Below, one piece after another: positions 1 through 8,868 of a DNA stretch of 17,161 bases. The position numbers and the translations under genes were made by a program. The stretch is from Phoronis pallida (lineage: Eukaryota > Phoronida > Phoronidae), in NCBI GenBank assembly GCA_028565715.1, contig JAOXYC010203129.1:1-17161 (forward strand). The letters run 5' to 3'. Position 1 is the first letter of the stretch. Each line of letters begins with the position of its first letter. The notes beneath the pieces are model-generated. The model was not told the origin of the DNA. It worked only from the letters and a program-made list of their open reading frames with translations, and did not search any database.

Positions 1-1525
1 ATCAAAACGTCTCGGGACATAAATAAAACATTGTGGCCAACAGAGGGCTCCAACAACTAGCCAAAAAGTTTACTTAATTATGAAATACTGATTATTTTTA
101 TTTAAAACAAAAAACTGTTTCACACTATTCTACTGGAGCTAATATTTGTGAAACTGTGATTGTTCCCTGATCATGTATGTAAAAAACTAGAGACCTGTGA
201 AAAACCTTGATTGCCCGCATAGGTGCATTTTATACATGCACCTTGTACGATATATAGAAAATTCAGTAACTCCAACATGAAAATGGACCATACGTACCAC
301 AATCTTTCTGTTATCATGACATTTTTTGATGAATTGAACTTTTGTTATGAGGTCAGTTATGGTTCCCATAAAAAACTCTTTGAAATCAAATAGTTTTATG
401 GTCATTTTGATGTTTCATTGTAGGTAAGTTAGTAGGTAATTGTATACTTAGTTACAAACATTGACACTTATTTGAAAGGTGAAACAGGTTGGGTTTTTAA
501 TGCTAATGATTGTCACATGTTGTGAGCCATAAAACCAAACTTAGTCAGGACTCACTTTGACAGAATGGTGGTGGTCTTTTCAGATTTTTGTGTTCCCTAG
601 CTAACAGCCCTGCTGCTTGTAAATCTATTTTTTAATAACATATTTAGGAAACTGATAATCTTGGTGATCCAAAACAATGAAGTTATGATTCCTCTACTCC
701 TCTAGTGGTCAATTTATTTTGAAGATATACTTTCTTTTAACGATCCAAACTCCATCATTTTTTGAATTCAGTTTAAATATTGCAGGCAAGCCCAGAGAAT
801 GGAGTAAAATGCAGAATTGAAAGTTTGTGTTTCACAACTTAAAAAAAAAATTGAGACAGACCCTGGATAACAGAAGCCAGATTTTGAAAACACATGGCTT
901 CTTTTATTAGATGCTTTAAGTAGACTGGGAATCTCTAAACAATAGCTATATGGGAAGGTTATATAATTTTCTTTTGTGAGTTATGATCCATAAATCACAC
1001 TGAAGTGTGTTTTATTTAAATGGAGTGGGATTTTTCCCACGATTTAATAGACTATCTTATTTTTTTTCCAAAAATTAAACTGTGACCGCAATGAAACAGC
1101 ACATATTTGATTATTTTGCAAAAAGGTTGAGCATGTGTTGTGAAATGTTTTGTAGGGAACAGCATGAGACACTACTGGTTTGAAAACCATCTCTGTTTTA
1201 CTGCAACATTCATTAAAACATTTTATTTACATATTGATTGGTTTTGAAAAGGGGGGTCTTTAGAAGTACAATGATATTATATTGTGAAATATTTTTTTCA
1301 AGTTTTTAAAGTTCATTTATAGACACCTGCATTGGAGAAGACTAGACCAGTGTACAACAGATTGTATAGGCTTAATATGATGTATTTGTTATTATCATCA
1401 CTTGAGAAAATAAGAAAAACTTAAAATTGACAACAGATTGTAGAGATCAGAATAGAGTAATAATCATCCATCATCTGATTGTTTGAAGTGTGCAAGAGGG
1501 TTTTTGTTACATCATCCTAGGTGTT

Positions 1526-1538
1526 TGACCTCTGACCT
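1526..1538. promoter_or_regulatory. Perfect DR1 nuclear-receptor-like site (function unknown)
   Basis: TGACCT, one base, TGACCT: two identical half-sites as a direct repeat with one-base spacing. On the - strand it reads AGGTCA-G-AGGTCA. This is the consensus bound by HNF4, COUP-TF and RXR heterodimers. It sits in the putative long UTP6 intron with no other promoter feature in sight, and repeats of this motif also occur in simple repeats, so function is only a possibility. Confidence 0.25.
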
Positions 1539-3398
1539 TCAGATGTCATGGTGTCTATCTGTACAGAGATTCACTCCTCGTCAAACAAGAGGAAAATATA
1601 TACAAACAAGTCAATAATCTGGGTCAAGACTATGTTTGACACAGTCAAAAGTTGCACAACGTTTGAGAATGATGATTGATAGAAATTTGGACACAGACAT
1701 TTTTTTAAACAAAATAGAAAATTTGTGATTTACATGTGGATAAAACATATTTATGATTAAACCATACCATTCAACTGAGGATGGTGCTTATCACTTAAAC
1801 GAGTTGATGCTTTGGTAAAACTTCTTCAATTTTGAACAAAAAAATCATTTCAAAAACTGGAATGTTTAAAGAACATAAAGTTGTCTGTGTCTCTCTCAAT
1901 AAATTTATTTGGCAGGTTATCATCAGGACTACCTGAAAATGGAAATTTCTTAAAATAAAATTGTGTCTGTTTAAAAAAAAATGACGTTTTATCATTGGGA
2001 CCAAACAACATGTCTTTTGTGATACATGATATGTTCTAGTAAATGAACAACAAACTGCAAAACTGTTTTGTGGTGACATAAATATTTGGCAATGCTTATT
2101 TTGCAAATAATAATATGTTTGGCTATAAAAATACATTGTTGAGACTTCAAGTATCAACACAGACTGAATAATGACACTCCTGACATCTGGTGGCGACAGT
2201 CCTAACCAGTGTGTTGATGGAAAAATGGCATCATCAATAACCAGGGCTCTTTTCACATTTCAGCTATTTAAAAATGAGCCTATTGTTAAGAGCCTCCACC
2301 TCTTTTGACAAATATGAGATTTTTGCTCATTGATTTGTTAATGCATCTTGTAAAAATGTGTTGGATGGTTGGAATAATTTTTGGCACTTAATTGTTTTTA
2401 AGTACTTTAACCAAACACAAAAATATCTTCAAGGGATTCGTCACAGCCAAGTTCTCAGTGAAGTGCAAATCCCTGCCACAAGAATTCTTTAAATCATTGC
2501 TATTCAAAAAAGGTGTTGGAATGTTCTGTTTATTCATAATAGGTCAGCTTAAGTACCTAAATCACGCAAACAGTGATTGTCTTACCTGCTGTCAAATTAT
2601 ACAGTCAGCATAATTTACGTTGTTATGATATAACACTTGGACCACAATCCCCTCTTGATGATGATGATGATGAGGGTTTATCCCAATTTGCTTCTTTTAT
2701 CTGTCTTGTTTAATGAGGAAAATCTCACTAGCTCGGAGGATTTATGCAAACTTATGTTATGATGACAGTTATTTGGAATTAATTCTTGTTGAGGGATATT
2801 TATTATGAAGGATGATCAAGATAGATATTATGTATTTTGTTTTAAGAGGCTTGTAACAAATGCCAATTAGCAAACTTAAGTGTCTGACATGACATGTTAT
2901 GTTTGCTTATGAAACAGTTAATTCATATGTTCAACATTGTTTAAATAGAACTTGAAGTTTCAGTTAATTCCTCTTCAAATTATTTGAAACATTGAATGCA
3001 GAGTTTTCTTAAATATTTTTTATCTAATTTAGTTCACATACTAGGTAATTTATTTTTTTACAATTGTTACAAAAATTACCCTGATTAAAAGCAAGATTTG
3101 AACACTTTTTAAAAATGAATATAATGTTGAACACATAAATGTCGGAATGGTTTCTTTGAGTTAAGCCCCATTGTGTGACTTTATGTAATTGTTATTGAGG
3201 TTTTTTTTCAACTTAAAAGTTTAATAAAATTAACCTTAACGGTAATTTAACACTGCATAATTTTCATCCCAAATCAGGTCTGATCAAAAGTTTTGCCAAA
3301 TGATTACCTAATATTATCAAACAATCGTATGGTCAATTAGGCACTAAATCTCTACACAATGGCTGCATTGATTTGCACCCATCTGATTCACAAGGGGG

Positions 3399-3657
3399 CC
3401 AGAGATTCCCTCTCACGAATTTTGAATCAGGCTCACGAACCACTCATAATTGGTTTTTCCCTCTCATGAACCACCAAAGCTCTGTACTGTACGGCTGTAC
3501 CGAAGCTCTTTGTTGTCTCTGGTGATTCGTGGCGGGGAATTTCTTAGCTTGAGAGGGAATAATTGTTAGTGCAAGAGCTTTGGTGGTTCGTGAGAGGGAA
3601 AACCAATTATTGGTGGTTCGTGAGATGGATTCAAAATTTGTGAGAGGGAATCTCTGG
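3399..3657. mobile_element. Foldback MITE-like element with long inverted arms
   Basis: The left arm (3399 to about 3484) and right arm (about 3573-3657) are near-reverse-complements over about 85 bases, starting CCAGAGATTCCCTCTCACGA on the left. Each arm contains several copies of a CCCTCTCACGAAC-like subrepeat. The centre (about 3485-3572) is partly unpaired. No transposase is present and no target duplication is evident next to the ends, so the superfamily is undetermined. Confidence 0.75.
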
Positions 3658-4393
3658 TAGGCTTGATACAGTAAATGCTCACAATCTGTTGACAAAATAT
3701 TGACTTAGAAATTGACAGGTCTTATGAACACTTCTATGACTACTCAAATGACCAGCTAATAGCTTCCTGTACTCAGTTTAAAGCTTTTATGTAATTAGAC
3801 GCAGTTATTAATCCCAAACAATCAGAATGGTCTACTTTGTTTTGTGTTTCAATTGTGCAATTGGGTCACAATTGGCCAGTACATTTTGGTTGATATTGCA
3901 TGTACCACAATACATTGTTTCTATTCTATTTTATTTATCTCATAATTTTATATATATATTTAATGTTTGGATTTATTGATGGATATTTCTGAGGTGACAC
4001 TGTTTTGTTTCACGGCTTTGCCTTTATTCCATGCCAAAGGTATAATAATTGTTTTTTTTTGTATAATGTTTATTCTTTTCTAGACTTAACTTTTAAATAA
4101 TTGTCGAGCCATGAGGACAATTGTATGTTAAGTAATACAACTTAAATCAAGAAGTTTTTTGTTTCGCTTGTTGAGATTAAAAAAATAACTTGACTGTACA
4201 TTGTCAATTAACTTGAGTAAAATCAAAAATAAATGCTTTCTTTTAAACTTTTTCAAAAATATTTGCTGCATGTCTAAAGTTTTCATATTTAGAGTACAGT
4301 AATTATGGTCATGGATATGGCTAATGCATGTTTAATATATTTTCAAAAAATGACAAGACGATATTTATAAAATTTTCTTTTTTTATGTTTTAG

Positions 4394-4579
4394 GTGAAAT
4401 TTCTGACCAACATTGCTCAGATCCAGGATGCATTGAGAACAATTGAGCTCTCTTCAAGCACCCACAAAACCAGCGTCCCCCTGTGGACCAGCCGGGTACA
4501 GTTAATGATCCTATGTAATAAATCGGAGCAAGAAATTCTGTCCACATTCAATGAGGCACACAAGGTTGTGAAAGCTAAG
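4394..4579 (+). CDS. UTP6: UTP6-like exon a (first recognised)
   Basis: 62 codons, phase 0 at both ends, residues 1-62 of the visible protein. Acceptor TTTATGTTTTAG, donor AAG|GTAGGT. It encodes part of the HAT array, with SVPLWTSRVQLMIL as the most recognisable helix and a second helix around FNEAHKVVKAK. The first codon is GTG inside an exon; it is not a translation start. Confidence 0.85.
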
Positions 4580-7185
4580 GTAGGTGCTGACACCTATTGT
4601 CAGTTTTGTAAAACATTTCTTGAAAGCCCCACTGTTAAAACTTGATTGATTAGGGTGATGTTGAGCAATCATTGGTCTTCATTAGATGGTTTTCATGTCC
4701 AAGACATAAATATATTGTCATTTTAATGACAATTTATGTAAAAGGACACGACATAAACTCTGCCATATACTTATAAATATTTTTGTCTTGAAAGGAAGAT
4801 TTTTACTAATAAGTTAATACTCATAATTGGAAAACATTTTTGAGCTTGGTTGATAAACGAGAAATCTTTGTGTAAATGTTTGTTAAATCAGAGATAAATA
4901 GAGGAACAGATTCCCAACTTATGCTTGTCATAATGGTTTGTCTTGCGAAGTAGAAAAGTCTGTTTGCCTCGGTTCCATAAATGGTTTTGAGAAGGTACCA
5001 TTTCACTTCTGGTTTGTCAGACTTGGGTTTGAAATACGCACGACCGGATATGAATAGGTACCATCTCATTTTTCTTGCTTCCCGAAGTTGAGTTGTGGAT
5101 CTGTTCTTCTATTTATCTATGGTTAAATTGAATGTACCAGCCAAAAGGAGGGCATATAAGCAACAACTCGCTGAATTGTGGAAATTAATTTAAAAGTGCA
5201 TTTTTTAAGTTTTTTAAATGCACTTTTAAAAAGCTAAAAATCATAATTTAAATTAAGAATAAGGTGCACTGGAAATACAAACTTTTTTAATAAATTCAAT
5301 GCTGAATGTACACTCAGAAACTTTTAATGGTGACAAAACTTTTTATGGATTTTCCAGGAATCTTGGCCCCTATGGAAGCTGATTCTAGATTGGGCATTGA
5401 CGGTGAACACAGAAACAATAGAGTCCTTACTTGAGGTTAGTTTGTTGAACTCATGGCCTCTGGTACATTTGAAACTCCCTCAAACTGATGAATCTATCAA
5501 TTCCTGGTTCTGTCGAGATCAATAGTTACTTGACACGAAAGTCTGTCACCCGTCTTGTGCATGCAAGGTTTTCTGTATTTCAAGATCACTGACATTATTA
5601 CCACCATATATTTGGAAAGTCTTGTTGCAATGGTAAACATCGGTCTTATGTGCTCTGAGACCCAGCCATTAGGAATGGGTAATGTGAACTTTAATCCACA
5701 GTTTTATATTTGTTTGCTTTTGCTGGCCAAAGTGTTAATTTTTATATAAAAAAAAATATTAAAATGACAGAAAATATTAGGGTGATCGGTTAGCCTAATG
5801 GTAGAGCAATCACCTGGCAATCGGGAAACCCGTGTTGGATTCCCGGTTGAGAGTTACATATTTTTCTGTCTTTTCAAATAGTCCACAGTTTTCATTGTTG
5901 TTGTAACCATACAGTTTGTTCATTTTTACTAAATGTTATATTTCCAGCAAGCAGTACTAGAGTGTGAAGAGGTATGTGTTCCTGTCAAGATCTTCTACCT
6001 GGAATGGTCAGCATTAACCAACTCTACGGACACTACTAGACAACTTTATAAAAGGTGAGTCACTTATAGTGGCAGCAACAATGGGTCTAATCTAACAAAG
6101 AAATGTCCTTGAAAAGTCTTTGAATTGCATGTAAATAAGTTTTAGGTCATTCGGATATAGGTTCATTTGAGGCAGTCACTTAAATTTAAAATTATTGTGC
6201 AAAATCTGTCAATGTCCTTCCGCCATCATAATGAATTTGGGCCCCCAGAAGGACAGCCTAGAATTCCCCATTGCATTATTAAAGTGGTAATGGTCTTTAA
6301 TAATTGTACAGTATTTTGTATTGAGTGTTAAAATAATACACTAGCAACAAGTATCATCCGGGTTGTTCCTACAGGTTGTCTCAGTCTAAACCATTATCAG
6401 TGGAGTTCTACCAAACATATGTCAACCTAGAGAACTCAACAACCACACCAAAGATGAAGAGGCTTCGTAATGTGTACGAGGATGCCATCAGGGATTTTGG
6501 AGAAATTGATTCTGGTAATTTTTTGATAAAAAAAACGTGTCTTCTAATTTTCAGTTGTCTTCATCAGCATCGCCTTATAACTGTCAGCCAGAGAATAAAT
6601 GAATAATATATTAACGTTAATTTTTAGAAAGAAATACCTCAAAGAGTGTTTAGATGTAAATCAATTTCTTTTTGATTTCTCAAAAGCACTACTTTTCAAA
6701 TATTGTTAACTGTTATAATAATAATCATAATAAAACTTTATTATTAGAATCGCACTTTCACATGCAAAAAAAACAGATGTCCATGATTTTTTCGCGAACA
6801 TTTATTCATCTAATAACAAGTGGTGGCTAATGTCGTAAATGAAGCTAAGCGCACCGGATTGCCAGTTCTAGAAATCAATTTACAATAGAGCGAGACTTCC
6901 AATGTGCGGACTTTGCAGGGTAAAAAAATTGTTTTCTATATTAGGAAGATCAAAAATGAGTAATTCTCATTAGATTTAAAATGGTGTGTATGATAGATTT
7001 TAACAATTTGGATTTCAGATCTGTGGTTGGACTACATTAAGATGGAACTGTCTCACCCCAGAGGAAGACCACAGTCAGCTGGTGACATCTATTGTCGAGC
7101 GGTAAAAACTCTTGACGGAAAACTTACGGATTGGTTTATAGCCAAATACACTCTGTTACAAACTGGACACTTAGAAAGTAATTAA
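4394..7185 (+). CDS. UTP6: UTP6-like small-subunit processome protein, C-terminal five exons (5' part outside the window)
   Basis: Seen: exons 4394-4579, 5358-5435, 5948-6054, 6375-6514 and 7019-7185, each bounded by AG and GT, join in frame (phases 0, 0, 2, 1) into 225 residues ending in TAA. HAT-type helices recur, with aromatic motifs PLWTSRVQL, PLWKLILDW, FYLEWS and DLWLDYIKMEL. The last 55 residues resemble the conserved UTP6 C-terminus: DLWLDYIKMEL, then SHPRGRP, a DIYCRA motif and a final LLQTGHL. Known: UTP6 is a nucleolar HAT-repeat subunit of the U3 snoRNP/SSU processome (UTP-B subcomplex) needed for 18S pre-rRNA processing; family members are about 600 residues, so roughly the last 40% is here. 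Inferred: the N-terminal exons lie upstream of base 1 or were missed in 1-4393. The gene converges with the kelch gene. Other HAT proteins (CRNKL1, SART3) fit the C-terminus less well. Confidence 0.88.
4883..5126. mobile_element. TTAA-flanked MITE-like element
   Basis: The arms AGATAAATAGARGAACAGAT (4892-4911) and its reverse complement at 5099-5118 agree at 19 of 20 bases, and similarity continues a few bases inward. Both ends are followed outward by TTAA (4883-4886 and 5123-5126), the target duplication used by piggyBac and Kolobok transposons. The interior is about 236 bases, too short for a transposase. The open frame inside is unlikely to be a gene. Confidence 0.6.
5190..5229. repeat. 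AT-rich hairpin
   Basis: TTAAAAGTGCATTT (5190-5203) and AAATGCACTTTTAA (5216-5229) are exact reverse complements of 14 bases, separated by 12 bases. It lies in a UTP6 intron; no function can be assigned. Confidence 0.7.
5358..5435 (+). CDS. UTP6: UTP6-like exon b
   Basis: 26 codons, phase 0 at both ends, residues 63-88. Acceptor TTTTCCAG, donor GAG|GTTAGT. The peptide begins ESWPLWKLILDWAL, a HAT helix A with the two expected tryptophans. It was too short to stand out as an ORF and was placed by splice sites and fit to the family. Confidence 0.83.
5436..5947 (+). other. UTP6 intron carrying a tRNA-like block
   Basis: Intron of 512 bases. Apart from the tRNA-like SINE at 5765-5874, nothing recognisable is seen. 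The open + frame at 5555-5749 has no family motif and ends in A/T-rich sequence. Confidence 0.75.
5765..5874 (+). repeat. tRNA-derived SINE-like element or tRNA pseudogene
   Basis: The core at about 5781-5853 is tRNA-like. A box-A-like TAGCCTAATGG (5791-5801) is followed by GTAGAGC, an anticodon-loop-like CTGGCAA, and a T-arm (CCGTG TTGGATT CCCGG) containing a box-B-like sequence. The acceptor ends do not pair and the anticodon stem is poor, so it is not a working tRNA. The core is flanked by an inverted repeat, GACAGAAAATAT (5766-5777) against ATATTTTTCTGTC (5858-5870, one extra T). This suggests a mobile tRNA-related element. Confidence 0.6.
5948..6054 (+). CDS. UTP6: UTP6-like exon c
   Basis: 107 bases, phase 0 in and 2 out, residues 89-123 plus two bases of an arginine codon. 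Acceptor ATATTTCCAG, donor AAAAG|GTGAGT. It encodes VKIFYLEWSALTN and TTRQLYKR, matching the UTP6 segment where a tyrosine/tryptophan HAT helix is followed by a partner helix leading into the next exon. Confidence 0.83.
6055..6374 (+). other. UTP6 intron, nothing recognised
   Basis: Intron of 320 bases between exons c and d. No repeat, RNA or additional exon was seen. Confidence 0.75.
6375..6514 (+). CDS. UTP6: UTP6-like exon d
   Basis: 140 bases, phase 2 in and 1 out, residues 124-170. Acceptor TTCCTACAG, donor TCTG|GTAATT. It encodes PLSVEFYQTYVNLE, then VYEDAIRDFGEIDS, the HAT repeat that precedes the C-terminal block in UTP6. Reading past the donor stays open for about 90 bases but loses all family resemblance. 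Confidence 0.87.
6515..7018 (+). other. UTP6 intron, nothing strong
   Basis: Intron of 504 bases before the terminal exon. It contains an A/T-rich ATAATAATAATC tract near 6717-6730 and a small inverted repeat (AATAAAACTTTATT, about 6731-6744). No exon or RNA gene was seen. Confidence 0.7.
7019..7185 (+). CDS. UTP6: UTP6-like terminal coding exon
   Basis: 167 bases, phase 1 in, ending in TAA at 7183-7185; residues 171-225. Acceptor TTGGATTTCAG. The first two bases complete an aspartate codon to give DLWLDYIKMELSHPRGRP, the best conserved UTP6 motif, and the protein ends LLQTGHLESN, close to the usual family end. This exon is the main reason for the UTP6 call. Confidence 0.9.
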
Positions 7186-7415
7186 CTTTACAGAAAAATA
7201 CTGTTGTATAGTTTATTATGGAAGTTGGATAAAAAGATGGTCAAAAAACTGTTTGGTAAACTGGTCTCTGACTTATATGGTGATTTTCATAAAATGTTCT
7301 CAAACATTTTTTTTAACTGCATTCAGAGTTCTGTATAAAACAGATTTCAATACTTTTTAAACAAAAAATTATATGAAGATTTTCGAGTCGCTCAGTATGT
7401 AGATTAGTGGTATTA

Positions 7416-7421
7416 AATAAA
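7416..7421 (+). promoter_or_regulatory. Candidate poly(A) signal for UTP6
   Basis: AATAAA 230 bases after the UTP6 stop codon; the first canonical hexamer on the + strand after the stop. A second candidate lies at 7974-7979. Which is used cannot be told from sequence alone. Confidence 0.5.
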
Positions 7422-7973
7422 TCAAATAGAGACTGTACTTCAACGCTTATGTTTCAATAATTTGTTTACAAAAAGGCTTTTACCGACTATTCATCATCAA
7501 CCAGTTGCCTAGTTTAGGGGAACAGGAGAAAAGTTGTGTAGCATACAAATTGTTAAGGAATGCAATGGTTATAATTCAAATCAAAATGCAACCCTCACAG
7601 CATTCGGAAAACCTCGGGTCGACCGATAAATGATATTGTGCTTTGTCTTCCGTAAGCCTTTTACAGCTTTGTTTGGTGGATGGATTGTTTTCCAAAAATC
7701 TTTGTTGTTCGGATAAATGTTTTTGGGCCTGGCCAAATTAATGATTTTACATTGGAAGGGTGGTCAATGTAATAATGTCGAAACCAGCGTGTAACTGTCC
7801 AAACAGCAACTTTTCATTAGTCGTTGCTTTTTACACATTCCCGTGAACCTCTCTGAGAATTTGATTTATTCTAATACCATTTAAAACTCAATGTTATAAA
7901 TGTAGGGACAGTAAACTTATTAAATATCTATTGCTTTTAAATGTTCTGCATTTTCATGAAAACAAATAATAAT

Positions 7974-7979
7974 AATAAA
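7974..7979 (+). promoter_or_regulatory. Alternative distal poly(A) signal for UTP6
   Basis: AATAAA inside an (AAT)n-like A-rich tract, 789 bases after the UTP6 stop. It lies only six bases from an AATAAA on the opposite strand, so it may mark the shared end of two convergent transcripts. Confidence 0.35.
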
Positions 7980-7985
7980 AAAAGA

Positions 7986-7991
7986 TTTATT
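7986..7991 (-). promoter_or_regulatory. Candidate poly(A) signal for the kelch gene
   Basis: TTTATT on the + strand, AATAAA on the - strand. It is the first canonical hexamer downstream of the kelch stop (8712-8714) and implies a 3' UTR of about 720 bases. Confidence 0.45.
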
Positions 7992-8490
7992 CTTGTGTTA
8001 TTTATAACATTGTGAATATTTGTTTTTAAAAAATTGAGTTTATATTGTTCTCTCTTTTTTGTTAATATAAAGTTATGAAGAATTGAGAAATCAAATACTG
8101 GAACCTATATTTGAAAACACGATGTTGTGTTTTTGAATGTAAGTTACAGTATTTGATTTACTAATACTTCATGTTTACATCAACTGGATGATAATATCCT
8201 AACAAGTAAATACAACATAGAAATTAGAAATAAAACACCAGGTTGACATCTCTCAATGACCACAGACAAATTTGTGGTTAACATTCTAAACCATTATTAT
8301 GCATGCATAATGATGTATACATTGCAATGCTGAAAAAGAGGTTTTGCAGTAGGCCTATTTCATGCAATTCTTAATGACCGGGCGAGTATGCACAATTTGA
8401 GATCTATCAACTTAAAGACTGTAGTGTATTTGAAATTCTGCCCTTGAACATCATTTACTTTGCACCAGTTTACAGTCAAAATGTCCATTC

Positions 8491-8642
8491 ATTTTCATTT
8501 AAAATATTTAACAATAACTAATCCATTCACAATATATCAATTTTTATCCACACATATACCCTGTTCACCTTTATCACTTTCATTTTAAATATTTATCAAA
8601 TGTTCCATTCAAAATTCTCTCCACACATGAACCCTGTTCACA
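8491..8642. repeat. Degenerate direct repeat in the putative kelch 3' UTR
   Basis: 8491-8568 and 8577-8642 share the order CATTT(T)AAAATATTTA, then CCATTCA, then CCACACAT, then ACCCTGTTCAC, with indels between. A weaker third copy seems to run from about 8669 to 8715, reaching the stop codon. Old tandem duplication is the simplest reading. Confidence 0.5.
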
Positions 8643-8711
8643 GTTCTACCGGCCTGTTTACCAATTTATCAATTCAGAATATATCATGAACTCTCCCTGC
8701 ATGGACCCTAT

Positions 8712-8868
8712 TCAAAGATCCACGGCTGTAGTTTCTTTAGCCCTACTCAATACATCTTTAGTAACAGTGACCGCCACACAGCTCAACCAACTACGACTCG
8801 TCGGCATCTCACCCACAATCTCCCAGCAGTTGTCTTCTTCATTATAACATTCAATCGTGTCGTGGTAT
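8712..8868 (-). CDS. Kelch gene terminal coding exon: sixth kelch repeat and stop
   Basis: 157 bases, phase 2 in, TGA at 8712-8714. Acceptor GATCATTTTAG. It encodes YHDTIECYNEEDNCWEIVG, EMPTSRSWLSCVAV and a short polar tail ending TAVDL. It completes the last repeat; the frame was not in a long ORF and was found by splice fit. Confidence 0.86.

Larger units (their letters stand above)
1..4393. other. Long AT-rich intron or upstream region of the UTP6-like gene
   Basis: No convincing exon was found on either strand. Open frames here (for example the - strand frame at 1795-2256 and the + strand frame at 2392-2613) show no family motif and lack suitable splice context. The stretch contains many homopolymer A/T runs, a short GAT repeat near 2657-2673, a small hairpin (GTGGGA/TCCCAC) at 1025-1040, a perfect DR1-like site at 1526-1538 and the foldback element at 3399-3657. 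If it is all intron, the preceding UTP6 exon lies outside the window. Confidence 0.6.
4580..5357 (+). other. UTP6 intron with inserted TTAA element and hairpins
   Basis: Intron of 778 bases. It contains a short hairpin at 4704-4739 (core ATTGTCATT/AATGACAAT), the TTAA-flanked element at 4883-5126, and a strong AT-rich hairpin at 5190-5229. The open - strand frame at 4821-5069 lies mostly inside the inserted element and has no recognisable domain. Confidence 0.75.
7186..8711. other. Convergent 3' UTR/intergenic region between UTP6 and the kelch gene
   Basis: No open frame resembles a protein. It holds candidate poly(A) signals for both genes, a 16-base perfect palindrome ATTATGCATGCATAAT (8296-8311), and degenerate direct repeats around 8491-8642 that would lie in the kelch 3' UTR. 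Nothing suggests a third gene. Confidence 0.7.

Noticed and set aside
1795-2256. 153-codon open frame on the - strand
   Set aside because: No family motif, low-complexity hydrophobic and aromatic composition typical of AT-rich non-coding DNA, and it lies antisense to the UTP6 intron. Length alone is not enough.
2392-2613. 73-codon open frame on the + strand as a possible missing UTP6 exon
   Set aside because: The peptide does not resemble the UTP6 HAT array and no suitable AG/GT pair frames it.
5781-5853. A functional tRNA gene (anticodon-like GGC, alanine)
   Set aside because: The acceptor ends do not pair and the anticodon stem is mostly mismatched, so it is treated as a tRNA-derived repeat.
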